Source: Marinobacter sp. F4216 (GTDB lineage Bacteria > Pseudomonadota > Gammaproteobacteria > Pseudomonadales > Oleiphilaceae). Taken from it: DNA of 64,000 nt. Shown in pieces: positions 43,012 through 53,111 of this stretch; position 1 is the first letter of the stretch, and each line of letters opens with the position of its first letter. The stretch is taken from the NCBI RefSeq assembly GCF_019931195.1, contig NZ_JAIOUO010000004.1:372001-436000 (forward strand). Reading direction: 5' to 3'. The translations under genes and the position numbers were made by a program. The notes under the pieces are model-generated. The model made no database searches and was not told the DNA's origin. It was given only the letters and a program-made list of their open reading frames with translations.

Positions 43012-43785
43012 TCAGCCCTCCAGCCACCCCAGACTGGCCCCGGTATCGCCCGAAGGCCGGTATTCTGCGCTGACCCAGCCGTCGTAACCCAGCCGATCAA
43101 TGGCGGCAAAAACATTCGAAAAGTTAATCTCTCCGGTGCCCGGCTGGTGGCGCCCCGGGTTATCGGCGAACTGGATATGACCAATCCAGGGCAGCAGACA
43201 CTCCATGGACCGGATAAGATCACCTTCCATGATCTGCATGTGGTACAGGTCATACTGCAGACGCACATTGTCGGCATCCACCGCCTCCATCAGGGCGAGG
43301 ACTTTTCCGGAGGTGTCCAGCACAAATCCCGGCATGTCCACCCGGGAATTGATGGCTTCCAGGCACAGGGTGATGCCTTCCGCGGACAGCTTTTCGGCCG
43401 CATAACTCACGTTGGCCTGCAACGTCTGCCACGCGTCTTCCTCTGACAACGATGGGGGTCGAAGACCCGCCAGACAATTCACCTGCCGACAATCCAGTGC
43501 CCGGGCGTATTCTATGGCCTGGTCTACGCCTTCACGAAACTCCGCCACCCGGTCTGGCAGACAGGCGATGCCCCGCTCCCCGGCATCCCAGTCACCGGGC
43601 GGCAGGTTGAAGAGCACTTGGGTTAGCCCATGGTCCTTGAGGAGAGAAGCAAGCTGCTCCTTCTGGTAGGGATAGGGAAACAGGTATTCCACGCCCTCAA
43701 AGCCCGCATTCCTGGCATGAGCAAAGCGCTCGGTAAACTCGAACTCCGTGAACAGCATAGACAGGTTGGCAGCAAATCGCGGCAT
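43012..43785 (-). CDS. hyi: hydroxypyruvate isomerase
   Basis: A 257-residue TIM-barrel isomerase that interconverts hydroxypyruvate and tartronate semialdehyde. MPRFAANLSMLFTE is the typical start; GVEYLFPYP, LEAINSRVDMPGF, LQYDLYHMQ and VSAEYRPSG carry the metal and catalytic residues. AAGGAGT is well spaced from ATG 43785. It directly follows glxR, so both act on the same intermediate made from two glyoxylates; the allantoin pathway in this window yields glyoxylate. The carboligase gcl is not in the window. Confidence 0.93.
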   Translation of the reverse strand: MPRFAANLSMLFTEFEFTERFAHARNAGFEGVEYLFPYPYQKEQLASLLKDHGLTQVLFNLPPGDWDAGERGIACLPDRVAEFREGVDQAIEYARALDCRQVNCLAGLRPPSLSEEDAWQTLQANVSYAAEKLSAEGITLCLEAINSRVDMPGFVLDTSGKVLALMEAVDADNVRLQYDLYHMQIMEGDLIRSMECLLPWIGHIQFADNPGRHQPGTGEINFSNVFAAIDRLGYDGWVSAEYRPSGDTGASLGWLEG

Positions 43786-43789
43786 AACG

Positions 43790-44704
43790 CTACTCCTTAG
43801 GCCCCCGGCCAATGGATCCCATCAAAGCACCGTTCAGGTGCTCCAGTTCCAGAAGCAGGCCACTGTGGTCGACGTCGCTATGGCCATTGGCCACCAGGGA
43901 CAAATATTCATTATGGACCTGCTGGGCCAGTGGCAGGGTCAAGCCTTCAGCCCGGGCTTCATCAAGAATCATCCGCATGTCCTTGAGTTGGATCCGTGCC
44001 GGTGCGCCAGGCGCGAAATCCCGGTCAATCATGCGCTGACCATGCAGCTCCAGTATCCGGCTGCCGGCGAAGCCGCCCATCAACGCTTCGCGCACGGCAG
44101 CGGGGTCGGCGCCACCTTTCGCCGCCAGCAACAGCGCCTCGGATACGGCACCGATGGTAATTCCGACAATCGCCTGGTTCGCCAGCTTGGCCAGCTGCCC
44201 TGAGCCAACGGGTCCAATTCGAGTACAGCGTCCAAGGGGGGCAAACACCGGTTCGGCCCGGGCAATGCTCGTCTCATCACCACCAGCCATGATGCTCAGT
44301 CGCCCTTCGGCAGCACCCACCGTTCCCCCCGATACTGGGGCATCAATATAGTGCCCACCCTGAGCCTCCACCAGCTTGCCATGGCGACGGGCCACCGTCG
44401 GTGTTACGGAGCTCATGTCGATCACCAGGGTGTCGGGCCTGATCGCCTCAATCGCCCCCTGACCAACGAGCACCTGTTCGACGACGTCGGTGTTCTCCAG
44501 CATGGTGATAACCACATCCGCCTCGGCCACCGCCTCGGCAGGAGAAGTTGCAAGAACGGCTTCTTGGGAAAAAGGCTCACACTTGGCAGCGGTCCGGTTC
44601 CAGAGCGTCATGGAAAAGCCGGCATTCAGCAGGTTACGGGTCATGGGGGCGCCCATCAGGCCGATTCCAAGAAACGCTATACGGGCAGTGGCGGTGGTCG
44701 TCAT
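43790..44704 (-). CDS. glxR: 2-hydroxy-3-oxopropionate (tartronate semialdehyde) reductase
   Basis: A 304-residue beta-hydroxyacid dehydrogenase that reduces tartronate semialdehyde to glycerate with NAD(P)H. The Rossmann start is GIGLMGAPM, the substrate motif YIDAPVSGGTVGA (about 123-135), and the catalytic lysine lies in GQLAKLANQAIVG. It is the first gene of the pair with hyi (four bases apart). A TATAAT box is visible in the short upstream gap. Confidence 0.92.
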   Translation of the reverse strand: MTTTATARIAFLGIGLMGAPMTRNLLNAGFSMTLWNRTAAKCEPFSQEAVLATSPAEAVAEADVVITMLENTDVVEQVLVGQGAIEAIRPDTLVIDMSSVTPTVARRHGKLVEAQGGHYIDAPVSGGTVGAAEGRLSIMAGGDETSIARAEPVFAPLGRCTRIGPVGSGQLAKLANQAIVGITIGAVSEALLLAAKGGADPAAVREALMGGFAGSRILELHGQRMIDRDFAPGAPARIQLKDMRMILDEARAEGLTLPLAQQVHNEYLSLVANGHSDVDHSGLLLELEHLNGALMGSIGRGPKE

Positions 44705-44756
44705 GAAAGCTCTCGCAGGGCTATGGCGTTATTGAAATGTGCTTGATTATACAAAC

Positions 44757-44791
44757 AAAAACGCCACCAACCGGAAGGGTGGTGGCGTTTT
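44757..44791. terminator. rpoH terminator
   Basis: ACGCCACCA and TGGTGGCGT form a nine-base-pair stem. On the minus strand it is followed by TTTTTG, about 37 bases after the rpoH stop. A-rich and T-rich flanks make it bidirectional. Confidence 0.9.
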
Positions 44792-44827
44792 CGATCATCG
44801 ACGGATCAAACCCTGACTGGCGTTACA

Positions 44828-45688
44828 TCACGCCGCGTCATCGATTTGCTTCCGGATCTTCTTCATGGCGTTTTTTTCCAGCTGGCGAATCCGCTCTGCT
44901 GAAACACCGTATTTATCGGCCAGCTCATGCAAGGTGGACTTGCTTTCGGACAACCAGCGTTCCCGCAGAATGTCCTGACTGCGCTCGTCGAGGCTGCTCA
45001 GCGCCTCCATCAGGCGGCTGTTGGAATCCTCAGTCCAGTCGGCCTTCTCCAGCTGAGTGGCCGGGTCTGCCCGACGATCCTCCAGATAATAGGCTGGCGC
45101 CTGATACGCGGATTCATCATCGTCATCCATTGGCCCGTCGAAGGAGGTGTCCTGAGAGGCCAGACGACCTTCCATTTCACGAACCACTTTCGGTTCAACA
45201 CCCAAGTCCGCCGCCACGGCCTTCACTTCCTCGTGGTTCAACCATGCCAGACGCTTCTTCTGACTACGGAGGTTAAAGAACAACTTGCGTTGCGACTTGG
45301 TGGTAGCAACTTTCACGATGCGCCAGTTGCGCAGGATGAATTCGTGAATTTCGGCTTTGATCCAGTGTACGGCGAAGGAAACTAGCCGGACACCATACTC
45401 CGGGTTGAACCGCTTCACGGCTTTCATCAAGCCCACATTGCCTTCCTGAATCAGGTCGGACTGGGCCAAGCCATAACCGGAATAGCTGCGCGCAATGTGA
45501 ATCACGAAACGCAGGTGAGACATAACGAGCTGACGGGCTGCCTCAACGTCGCCCTCGTAGTGAAGTTTTTCTGCCAGCTCGCGTTCTTCATCGACTGAGA
45601 GCACCGGAATGCTCGATACAGCCTGAACGTAAGACTCGAGATTTGCACCTGGAACCAGTTTGTCGACCAGCTGTAAACTCGTACCCAT
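44828..45688 (-). CDS. rpoH: heat-shock sigma factor RpoH (sigma-32)
   Basis: A 286-residue group-3-type sigma-70 family factor directing RNA polymerase to heat-shock promoters. Region 2 contains [16 protein letters not shown] and [22 protein letters not shown] sequence; the RpoH box QRKLFFNLR is intact, and region 4 ends with [29 protein letters not shown] precedes ATG 45688 at ideal distance. It follows ftsX on the same strand after about 195 bases, the usual gene order. Confidence 0.96.
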   Translation of the reverse strand: MGTSLQLVDKLVPGANLESYVQAVSSIPVLSVDEERELAEKLHYEGDVEAARQLVMSHLRFVIHIARSYSGYGLAQSDLIQEGNVGLMKAVKRFNPEYGVRLVSFAVHWIKAEIHEFILRNWRIVKVATTKSQRKLFFNLRSQKKRLAWLNHEEVKAVAADLGVEPKVVREMEGRLASQDTSFDGPMDDDDESAYQAPAYYLEDRRADPATQLEKADWTEDSNSRLMEALSSLDERSQDILRERWLSESKSTLHELADKYGVSAERIRQLEKNAMKKIRKQIDDAA

Positions 45689-45882
45689 ACTTTGACCTCC
45701 GAACCAGACAGCCGATAAATATAACAACTAAGTTTTCGACCGCCAAGAACCTGATAAGTTCCCGACCCACCCGCAAAAACGGTACAAATTCAACGACCTG
45801 AGGGGATCGACTTGGTTTTGGTTGTTCTCGACACTACTCGATGAATCCTGCTGCTCTCAATACGGTTTTTCCGTTATCAGGC

Positions 45883-46887
45883 TCATCCGCCGGCAATTTC
45901 TCCCGGCTCAATGTCGTCCATATGACGCTTGACCGCCAGCCAGGCTCCTAGCCAGCCTAGCACCATTGCGGCAATTATCAATGCGAGCCCGCCGACAAGT
46001 CCCGGACCGGACAGAGAGAATTCCGTCCGGTACAGGTCGGCGAGACGTTCGATCGGACCGCTCAGCCACCAGAGCGACACCTCCAGCACAATCCAGGCAA
46101 GAATTCCGCCGCCAAGACCAAACCAGGCGCCAGTGTACAGGAAGGGTCGACGCACAAACGCTTCCGTCCCGCCCACGAGCTTGGCGACCAGAATTTCATC
46201 CCGCCGGCTCTCTATCGCCAGACGCACCGTATTGCCAATCACCAGCACCACCACAGCGGCCAGCAACAGGGACAGCACCCAGACCGCTCGCACCAGCAGA
46301 TCGGTGACCGCATTCAGGCGCTGAAGCCAGCCAAGATCCACCTGAACACGCTCAATACCTTCTATGGCCTCGATGAAACGGATTAACCCCTGCATTCCCG
46401 CTTCGGACCGGGCGCTGGCTTCCGGGGTAATCAACAAGGCATGGGGCAGCGGGTTCTCATCCAGGAAATCCAGCGCATCCTCAAGGCCCGACGACACCCG
46501 GAATTCCCTGAAGGCGTCATCACGATTGACCAGTTCGACCGCGTCGATTCGGCCATCCGAAGCGACCCGCTCGGCAATCGCCTCGGCGTCCTCCAGCGGC
46601 GACTCAAGCTCGACGTAGGCCGTTAGCCGGGCACTGCTGTCCCAACCGGCACTGACCCCTTCCAGGCTGCTCAGCAACAGTAACAACGCCACAGGCAGTG
46701 CCAGGGCCACACCGATGACCGCCCAGGTCATCAAGCTGGCAACGGGGCTTCGCCACAAACGCTCCGCACTGTCCCGGGCGACCTTGCGATGGTGATTGAC
46801 GTAACCTTCCATCAATTGACGCCCGGCCGACCTGGACACTCTGGCGCCCCGGCTCACGTCGTGTTTGCGCTGGGACTCAGGCACCAT
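45883..46887 (-). CDS. ftsX: cell division protein FtsX
   Basis: A 334-residue inner-membrane protein forming a complex with FtsE that activates septal peptidoglycan hydrolases. Four hydrophobic helices (about 48-70, 195-220, 245-270 and 295-320) and one large periplasmic loop after the first fit FtsX. ATG 46887 with GGGAGG four bases ahead is preferred. It overlaps the ftsE stop, so the two are coupled. Confidence 0.93.
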   Translation of the reverse strand: MVPESQRKHDVSRGARVSRSAGRQLMEGYVNHHRKVARDSAERLWRSPVASLMTWAVIGVALALPVALLLLLSSLEGVSAGWDSSARLTAYVELESPLEDAEAIAERVASDGRIDAVELVNRDDAFREFRVSSGLEDALDFLDENPLPHALLITPEASARSEAGMQGLIRFIEAIEGIERVQVDLGWLQRLNAVTDLLVRAVWVLSLLLAAVVVLVIGNTVRLAIESRRDEILVAKLVGGTEAFVRRPFLYTGAWFGLGGGILAWIVLEVSLWWLSGPIERLADLYRTEFSLSGPGLVGGLALIIAAMVLGWLGAWLAVKRHMDDIEPGEIAGG

Positions 46888-47566
46888 GAACACCTCCCTG
46901 GAATGGCGTGCCGCCAGAAACCAGGCGACCGTGATCCAGCGTCAGGGTCCGGTGCCCCATCTCGTTGATCAGTGCGATATCGTGGGTGGCAATCAGTACG
47001 GTCACGCCCACCTGGCTGAACTGACTGAAAAGATTCATGATACCGGCGGACAGCTCAGGATCGAGGTTACCGGTCGGCTCATCCGCCAGCAGCACCGGTG
47101 GCTTATTGACCACCGCCCGGGCAATACCCACCCGCTGCTGCTCACCGCCGGAGAGCTGGATGGGGTTCATTTTTTCCTTGCTTAGCAACCCGACCTTATC
47201 GAGTGCTGCCCGCACCCGGCGGCCCGCCTCTTTTGGCGGTACGCCCATGACTTCCAGCGGCATGGCCACGTTATCGTAGACCGTCCGGTCGAACAGCAGC
47301 TGGTGATTCTGAAATACCACGCCGATGTGCCGGCGCATGTAGGGAACCTGCCGCTTGGGCAGTTTGTTCAGGAGTTGCCCGCCGACAACAAGTTCTCCGG
47401 CGCTGGGACGCTCCATCACCATGATGAGTTTCAGCAAGGTACTTTTTCCGGCCCCGGAGTGACCAGTCAGAAACGCCAGCTCACCCCGGTCCAGCCGGAA
47501 GTTAACCTGACGCAGGGCAGTGTGGTCACTGTCGTACCGCTTGGTGACCTGACGAAACTCAATCAT
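46877..47566 (-). CDS. ftsE: cell division ATP-binding protein FtsE
   Basis: A 229-residue ABC ATPase, partner of FtsX at the septum. Walker [13 protein letters not shown] (about 36-47), signature [14 protein letters not shown] and Walker [13 protein letters not shown] are intact. [17 protein letters not shown] is the typical FtsE start. It lies 29 bases after ftsY and overlaps ftsX, a conserved gammaproteobacterial order. Confidence 0.95.
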   Translation of the reverse strand: MIEFRQVTKRYDSDHTALRQVNFRLDRGELAFLTGHSGAGKSTLLKLIMVMERPSAGELVVGGQLLNKLPKRQVPYMRRHIGVVFQNHQLLFDRTVYDNVAMPLEVMGVPPKEAGRRVRAALDKVGLLSKEKMNPIQLSGGEQQRVGIARAVVNKPPVLLADEPTGNLDPELSAGIMNLFSQFSQVGVTVLIATHDIALINEMGHRTLTLDHGRLVSGGTPFQGGVHGA

Positions 47567-47595
47567 GGGCGGCTACTACTCCAAAAAGCCGGCGT

Positions 47596-48792
47596 TTAGT
47601 CAAACAGTGCTTCCACAAACGTTTCCGCGTCGAAGCTGCGCAGGTCATCCACCTGCTCTCCCACACCGATGAAGCGGATCGGAAGCTGCAACTGACGGGC
47701 AATGGCAAATACGATACCGCCTTTTGCCGTGCCGTCCAGTTTCGTCAATGTAATACCGCTGACGCCCACCGCCTGCTGAAACACCTGGGCCTGACTCAGG
47801 GCATTCTGCCCGGTACCCGCATCCAGCACCAACATGACCTCATGGGGTGCCGAGTCATCGAGCTTTTTCATGACTCGCACAACTTTTTCCAGCTCGTTCA
47901 TCAGGTTGTCTTTGTTCTGTAGGCGCCCGGCGGTATCGGCAATCACCACATCGGTGCCACGGGACTGGGCCGACTGGATGGCATCGAAGATGACCGAGGC
48001 ACTGTCGGCACCCGTTTGCTGGGCCACAACCGGCACATTGTTACGTTCACCCCACACCTGCAGCTGCTCCACCGCCGCCGCCCGGAAGGTGTCGCCGGCC
48101 GCCAGCATGACGGACTTGCCTTCGCTCTGGAATTTCTTGGTCAGCTTGCCGATGGTCGTGGTTTTGCCCACGCCGTTGACGCCCACCATAAGAATGACAT
48201 AGGGCTTCTTGCCAGCATCGACGGTCAGCGGCCTGGTAACACCCTCAAGAAGCCTACGCAGCTCGCCCTGCAACGCCTTTCGCAGAGCTTCACCATCCTT
48301 CAGCTGGTTGCGCTCCAGCTTGTCGGTGAGAGAGTCGATGATTTCGGACGTGGCAGTTACGCCAACATCCGCCGTGAGCAGAGAGGTCTCGATTTCTTCC
48401 AGCAAGTCTTCATCGATCTTCTTGCCCACCGAGAACAGGTCTGCCAAGCCACCCGTCAGGCTCGCCCGGGTTTTCCCCAGGCCCAGCTTGATCCGCTCGA
48501 AAACACTGACCTGAGGCTCTGGCTCAGGTTCGGGCACCGGCTCAGGCGCTGGGGCCGGCTCAACCTCGGCTGGCGCCTCGACAGTTTCGGGTTTTTCGTC
48601 AACGGCTGCTTTAACGTCTTCCGCCGGGGCCTTCGCCTGCGGCTGCTCGGGCTCAACGCCTCGCGCCACGTCCGGCTTGCGCTGAGGGACCGGCTTCGGT
48701 CGCGGCGCACGCCGACGATTGCCAACGATATCCAGGACAAAAACAAGGACAAGAAGGGCCAGGAGGCCGACTGAAATCCATTCTGCCGTCAT
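47596..48792 (-). CDS. ftsY: signal recognition particle receptor FtsY
   Basis: A 398-residue SRP receptor that docks ribosomes at the membrane. It has an N-terminal hydrophobic stretch (about 7-23), an acidic proline-rich A domain (about 30-95, with PEPEPEP-type runs), a helical N domain, and the G domain with GVNGVGKTTTIGKL, DTAGR and TKLDGTAKGG. First gene of the ftsY-ftsE-ftsX series. Confidence 0.96.
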   Translation of the reverse strand: MTAEWISVGLLALLVLVFVLDIVGNRRRAPRPKPVPQRKPDVARGVEPEQPQAKAPAEDVKAAVDEKPETVEAPAEVEPAPAPEPVPEPEPEPQVSVFERIKLGLGKTRASLTGGLADLFSVGKKIDEDLLEEIETSLLTADVGVTATSEIIDSLTDKLERNQLKDGEALRKALQGELRRLLEGVTRPLTVDAGKKPYVILMVGVNGVGKTTTIGKLTKKFQSEGKSVMLAAGDTFRAAAVEQLQVWGERNNVPVVAQQTGADSASVIFDAIQSAQSRGTDVVIADTAGRLQNKDNLMNELEKVVRVMKKLDDSAPHEVMLVLDAGTGQNALSQAQVFQQAVGVSGITLTKLDGTAKGGIVFAIARQLQLPIRFIGVGEQVDDLRSFDAETFVEALFD

Positions 48793-48964
48793 AGAGTCAT
48801 TACCATCATTCTGAATGGGCGGGACAAAGAAAGGGCGTATTCTAACAGACTGTCCCGGGCAAGTGGGGAGCGCGCGTTATCACCCACAACCGCCTTTCGG
48901 CTACCATTTGCCCATAAACAGCCCCGACGGCAAAGCCAAACCAGATACCAGGAGTGCATCCAGT

Positions 48965-49606
48965 ATGGCGCGCAGAAAATCCGCCCGACCTCAGCGCAAC
49001 ACCGGCCAAAGCCGCAGCAAGGCCAAAGCCACTGGCACGGGCGAACTGAGGATTATCGGCGGTGACTGGCGGAGCCGGAAGGTCCGCTTCCCCGATGCGG
49101 GCGGCGTTCGGCCGACACCGGCAAGAACCCGGGAAACCCTGTTCAACTGGCTGAATTTTCAAGTACCCGGCAGCACCTGCCTGGATCTGTTTGCCGGTTC
49201 GGGGGCACTGGGACTCGAAGCCCTGTCACGGGGCGCATCCAGCACCACCTTTGTTGATCACACTGCGGAACTGGTACAGGCACTCAGAAGCAATCTACGG
49301 CTACTGGAGGCAACGTCAGCAGAAGTGATATGCGCCAGTGTGGACAGCTTTCTGGACCAGCCGGCCCGACAGGCTTTCGATATCGTGTTTATGGACCCAC
49401 CGTTCCGGCAGGGTTGGCTGGACACGCTGTTGCCGTCGCTGAGTGGACAGGGATGGATCAAGCCCGGCGGCTGGGTGTACGTAGAGCATGAAAGCGAACT
49501 GGCAGCACCAGCAACGCCTCCGGACTGGCACCTGCACCGGCAGAAGACCGCCGGGCAGGTGAGCTACAACCTGTATCGGGTTCAGGAAGCCGGGCGCAGC
49601 GAATAG
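48965..49606 (+). CDS. rsmD: 16S rRNA (guanine-966-N2)-methyltransferase RsmD
   Basis: A 213-residue methyltransferase. A basic N-terminal tail (about 1-28) precedes GELRIIGGDWRSRK; VRPTPARTRETLFNWL and LDLFAGSGALGLEALSRGA form the SAM site, and DPPF is the catalytic motif. ATG 48965 is supported by AGGAG about ten bases ahead; the longer frame to 48815 crosses the ftsY promoter region. It is divergent from ftsY, the usual arrangement, and its end overlaps the convergent desaturase gene by 25 bases. Confidence 0.94.
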   Translation: MARRKSARPQRNTGQSRSKAKATGTGELRIIGGDWRSRKVRFPDAGGVRPTPARTRETLFNWLNFQVPGSTCLDLFAGSGALGLEALSRGASSTTFVDHTAELVQALRSNLRLLEATSAEVICASVDSFLDQPARQAFDIVFMDPPFRQGWLDTLLPSLSGQGWIKPGGWVYVEHESELAAPATPPDWHLHRQKTAGQVSYNLYRVQEAGRSE

Positions 49607-50760
49607 GCCCGTAAGTGTGCGGCGAACTCTTCCAGATAGCGAATGCCACTGGCCTCCGCTTCCTTACACCACTGCATCAGCGCCTGCAGCTTGTCCTGGG
49701 GCTTGAGCCCCCGCTGCCGCCAGAGCGCCTGGAGCTCATGGCTCTTGTCGTAGATTTGCCGCAGGATCTCGTGCTTCTCGAGCACGGATTCAAGGGTTTC
49801 CTTTTCCCGGGGGTGAATCAGCGAGGCCTCCCGTGACAGCAGCTGACGCAGCTTCCGGTAACGGGGGCGAATGCCCTCATCCATCATCGCCTTCTGCTGG
49901 CGAAGAACCGGTTCCATCACCCGCTTGCGGTACTGGCGCATGATGTCGAAACGGTTGTTGGCAATCGCCTGCACGGTATCCACATCCACCTCCTGCTTGC
50001 CCGGGACGTGATGGGCAATCGGACGGTAGCCTTTCGGAGTGGCCAACCCGAACAACTGGAACAGGCGAATGTAGCCCCAGCCGATGTCGACTTCATACCA
50101 GCGCCGGGACAGCTTGGACGAGTTCGGATAGGTATGGTGGTTGTTATGCAGCTCTTCACCACCAATAAAAATACCCCAGGGAGAAATATTGCGGGCGTTA
50201 TCGGCGCATTCGAAATTGCGGTAACCAAACCAGTGACCCAGCCCATTAATGACGCCTGCCGCCCATACCGGCATCCACATCATCTGCAGGGCCCACATCC
50301 AGATACCGTGCACGCCAAACAGGGCAAGGTCGATGACTGCCATCAGCACAATGCCCAACATCTTGTATTTGCTGTACACATTACGCTCGACCCAGTCCTC
50401 CGGCGTGCGCTGGCCGTATCGCTCCAGGGTTTCCGGAGTAGCGGCATCGGCGTAGAGCTCGGCCCCTTCCAGCAAGACTTTTCTGATGCCCAGAACAACC
50501 GGGCTGTGGGGATCGTCTTCGGTTTCGCACTTTGCGTGATGCTTGCGGTGGATGGCAGTCCACTCTTTGGTGTTCTGTGCCGTGGTCAGCCACAGCCAGA
50601 ACCGGAAAAAGTGCTTCAGTGCCGGATGAAGGTCCAGCGAGTTGTGAGCCGAATGGCGATGCAGGTAAAGCGTCACACTGATAATGGTGACGTGGGTCAT
50701 GCCCAGCAGCACCAGGATCATCTGCGTTACCGAAAGATCCAGCAGTCCGTTAAACCACAT
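49582..50760 (-). CDS. acyl-CoA/acyl-lipid delta-9 desaturase-like fatty acid desaturase
   Basis: A 392-residue membrane di-iron desaturase. Three histidine boxes are visible: HRHSAH (about 33-38), HRKHHA (about 71-76) and HNNHH (about 207-211), with four hydrophobic helices in pairs around them. It introduces a double bond in fatty acyl chains for membrane fluidity. GAGGAA precedes the ATG. The C-terminal ~130 residues are a helical extension common in DesB/acyl-CoA desaturases of these bacteria. Confidence 0.9.
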   Translation of the reverse strand: MWFNGLLDLSVTQMILVLLGMTHVTIISVTLYLHRHSAHNSLDLHPALKHFFRFWLWLTTAQNTKEWTAIHRKHHAKCETEDDPHSPVVLGIRKVLLEGAELYADAATPETLERYGQRTPEDWVERNVYSKYKMLGIVLMAVIDLALFGVHGIWMWALQMMWMPVWAAGVINGLGHWFGYRNFECADNARNISPWGIFIGGEELHNNHHTYPNSSKLSRRWYEVDIGWGYIRLFQLFGLATPKGYRPIAHHVPGKQEVDVDTVQAIANNRFDIMRQYRKRVMEPVLRQQKAMMDEGIRPRYRKLRQLLSREASLIHPREKETLESVLEKHEILRQIYDKSHELQALWRQRGLKPQDKLQALMQWCKEAEASGIRYLEEFAAHLRAYSLRPAS

Positions 50761-50985
50761 ACATATTCCTCAATCGTAAATCATGGCTGGTGAACTTCGG
50801 CGTTTGCCATTGCAAGCCCTTCCTGCAGGCATGAGAACCAAACCAGCGTGGCCACTCTAGCGTACAGATGTTCGCCGGAACAACCGAAGTTAAACATCGT
50901 TTTGTTACCAATTACACCCATTGCCCCAACTTTGTGACTGTGCTCATATTGCCAATCTTGGAACCAGCCCCCGGAGAACCCTGAC

Positions 50986-51798
50986 GTGCCCGAACTGCCC
51001 GAAGTCGAAACCACCCGCAGAGGCATCGCCCCGCACTGCGAGGGGCAGGTCATTTCCGCAGTGACCGTTCGCAACCCCAGCCTTCGGTGGCCGGTACCGA
51101 GCGATCTTGCCGAACGAGTCAGCGGCAAACGCATCCAGAGCGCGGATCGCCGGGCCAAGTACCTGCTCATTCATCTGGAGGATGGCACCCTCATCATCCA
51201 TCTGGGCATGTCCGGCAGCCTGAGGGTCATCACCGACAACGCGCCGCCCATGACCCACGATCACCTTGACCTGACGCTGGAATCCGGAACCGTGCTCCGA
51301 TTCAACGACCCACGCAGATTCGGCTGCTGGCTCTGGACCGACTCTGTGGACCGCCACCCGCTCATCGAAAGCCTTGGGCCAGAACCTCTTTCAGAGGCAT
51401 TCAACGGCGAGTTGCTGTTCCAGCGTTCCCGCTCGAAAAAGACACCCATCAAGAACTTTATTATGGACAATCATGTCGTCGTTGGCGTCGGAAATATTTA
51501 CGCCAACGAAGCCCTGTTCAAAGCGGGCATTCACCCCAGACGGCAGGCTGGTCGCATCAGCCTTGACCGGTACCGACGTCTGGCCGAAGCGATCCGGGAA
51601 ACCCTGAGCGCCGCCATCCTGATGGGAGGCACGACACTGAGGGATTTCGTCAACAGCGATGGCAAGCCCGGTTATTTCGCCCAGGTATTGCTGGTGTATG
51701 GCAAAACCGGCTCACCCTGTACCCAATGTAACACGCTTCTCAAGGAAATCCGGATGAACAACCGATCAACGGTGTACTGCCCGCGCTGCCAACGCTGA
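50986..51798 (+). CDS. mutM: formamidopyrimidine-DNA glycosylase (Fpg)
   Basis: A 270-residue base-excision repair enzyme removing 8-oxoguanine from DNA. After the GTG initiator the conserved PELPEVET start gives the catalytic P2/E3. K57 lies in DRRAKYLL, the helix-two-turns-helix includes [12 protein letters not shown], and the C-terminal zinc finger is CTQC...CPRCQR. GGAG precedes the start. It is divergent from the desaturase gene. Confidence 0.96.
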   Translation: MPELPEVETTRRGIAPHCEGQVISAVTVRNPSLRWPVPSDLAERVSGKRIQSADRRAKYLLIHLEDGTLIIHLGMSGSLRVITDNAPPMTHDHLDLTLESGTVLRFNDPRRFGCWLWTDSVDRHPLIESLGPEPLSEAFNGELLFQRSRSKKTPIKNFIMDNHVVVGVGNIYANEALFKAGIHPRRQAGRISLDRYRRLAEAIRETLSAAILMGGTTLRDFVNSDGKPGYFAQVLLVYGKTGSPCTQCNTLLKEIRMNNRSTVYCPRCQR

Positions 51799-51957
51799 TT
51801 TGCCGACACAGTTTGCAACGTAAAAGTCGTTGAAAATACTGAAACATGCTTCATAGTTAACGAAGAATCTGACGCCAATCTCTACCATACCAAGGCACAC
51901 AGAACGCTCGGCCCGGCACCCTCAGGGGCTTGAGCCAAAACGTTGAGGAGACCAACA

Positions 51958-52290
51958 ATGACACAAAAACTATCTCGCACGCTCATCGCCGCTGTGGCTG
52001 CCTGCCTGCTGGCTTTCTCATCCATCGGTCACGCCCGGGCCATCGATGAATCTCCTTCCGCCCTGGCCATGACCGGCGATGCCCTGTTTGCCCGCCCGGT
52101 ACTGTTCGCCACGACACTTGTGGGCGGGGCGGTGTACCTGGTCTCCCTGCCGTTCTCCCTGCTCGGTGGCAACGCCGATGAAGCCGGCGAAACCCTGTTC
52201 CTCGGCCCCGCCCGCGCGACCTTCGTTCGCTGCCTTGGTTGCGCGCGTTCTGGCCGTAAAGACGAGCAGGCAAGCTACGCGTCCAACTGA
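51958..52290 (+). CDS. small exported/membrane protein, multidrug-transporter-like annotation group
   Basis: A 110-residue protein with a signal peptide (1-24, ending GHARA-ID), one strong hydrophobic segment (about 49-67, LFATTLVGGAVYLVSLPFSL), and a CLGC motif near the C-terminus. Homologs in pseudomonads are sometimes labelled multidrug transporter, which this length does not support. GGAG precedes ATG 51958. Followed by a strong terminator. Confidence 0.7.
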   Translation: MTQKLSRTLIAAVAACLLAFSSIGHARAIDESPSALAMTGDALFARPVLFATTLVGGAVYLVSLPFSLLGGNADEAGETLFLGPARATFVRCLGCARSGRKDEQASYASN

Positions 52291-52346
52291 TATCCCCGGA
52301 CAGACGTCCGTAATATCCCAACTTGTCAGAAGGCGGGATCTCCGGC

Positions 52347-52378
52347 AGCCTGAAGAAAATTCTTCAGGCTGTTTTTGT
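52347..52378 (+). terminator. intrinsic terminator abutting yrfG
   Basis: AGCCTGAAGAA and TTCTTCAGGCT form a perfect 11-base-pair stem with a two-base loop, followed by GTTTTTGTTT. Its T-run ends at the ATG of yrfG (52381), so it both ends the upstream gene and sits in yrfG's leader. Confidence 0.93.
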
Positions 52379-52380
52379 TT

Positions 52381-53070
52381 ATGGTGAACTGGTCCTCTCT
52401 GAACACAGTGTTTCTCGACATGGATGGAACGCTGCTGGATCTGCATTTCGACAATCACTTCTGGCTTGAGCACCTGCCTCTGCGCTATGCGGAGCAGCAC
52501 AACCTTGCTCCCCAGGAAGCGAAAGACCGGCTGATCCCCATGATCATGGCGGAACGCGGTTCGCTGAACTGGTACTGCACCGATTACTGGAGTGAACGGC
52601 TCAACCTGGACATCACCGCCCTGAAGGCAGAAGTAGGCGAACGGATCGGTTATCGCCCGCACGTGGTTGAGTTCCTGCAAACGTTGAAGGCAGGCAGGCT
52701 CCACTCGGTGATTGTCACCAACTGCCACCCGGATCCGCTGGCGCTCAAGCTCGAGCGCACCGGGCTGGCCGACCATGTGGAGGGGATCGTCTCCAGCCAT
52801 CAGTTCGGTAAAGCCAAGGAAGATCCCGAGTTCTGGCAGGATCTGCAAAATGCCGTTCCCTACAATCCGGCCTCAACACTCATGGTGGATGACAGCCTGC
52901 CGGTGCTGGAAAGCGCCCGCCGGGCCGGCATTGGCCAGTGCCTGGCGATCCTCGCCCCGGACAGTCAACAGGCACCGCGGCCAGCACATAGCGAGATCCC
53001 CGGCATCCGCCATTTCGATGAGATTCTGCCGGGACTTCGCCGGCAACAGTCTCTGCAATCGGCCCGTTGA
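52381..53070 (+). CDS. yrfG: GMP/IMP nucleotidase YrfG (HAD family)
   Basis: A 229-residue HAD phosphatase that dephosphorylates purine monophosphates. The nucleophile motif is DMDGTLLDL (D13/D15), motif II is VIVTN, and motif III/IV K...DDSLPV with MVDDS. The ATG at 52381 aligns with known family starts but has no ribosome-binding site, because a terminator stands immediately before it. It precedes hslR and hslO on the same strand, a typical gammaproteobacterial order. Confidence 0.9.
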   Translation: MVNWSSLNTVFLDMDGTLLDLHFDNHFWLEHLPLRYAEQHNLAPQEAKDRLIPMIMAERGSLNWYCTDYWSERLNLDITALKAEVGERIGYRPHVVEFLQTLKAGRLHSVIVTNCHPDPLALKLERTGLADHVEGIVSSHQFGKAKEDPEFWQDLQNAVPYNPASTLMVDDSLPVLESARRAGIGQCLAILAPDSQQAPRPAHSEIPGIRHFDEILPGLRRQQSLQSAR

Positions 53071-53111
53071 GCAGGTTATAATCCGGGCATAACCCCATCA
53101 GGTGAGGAGAC

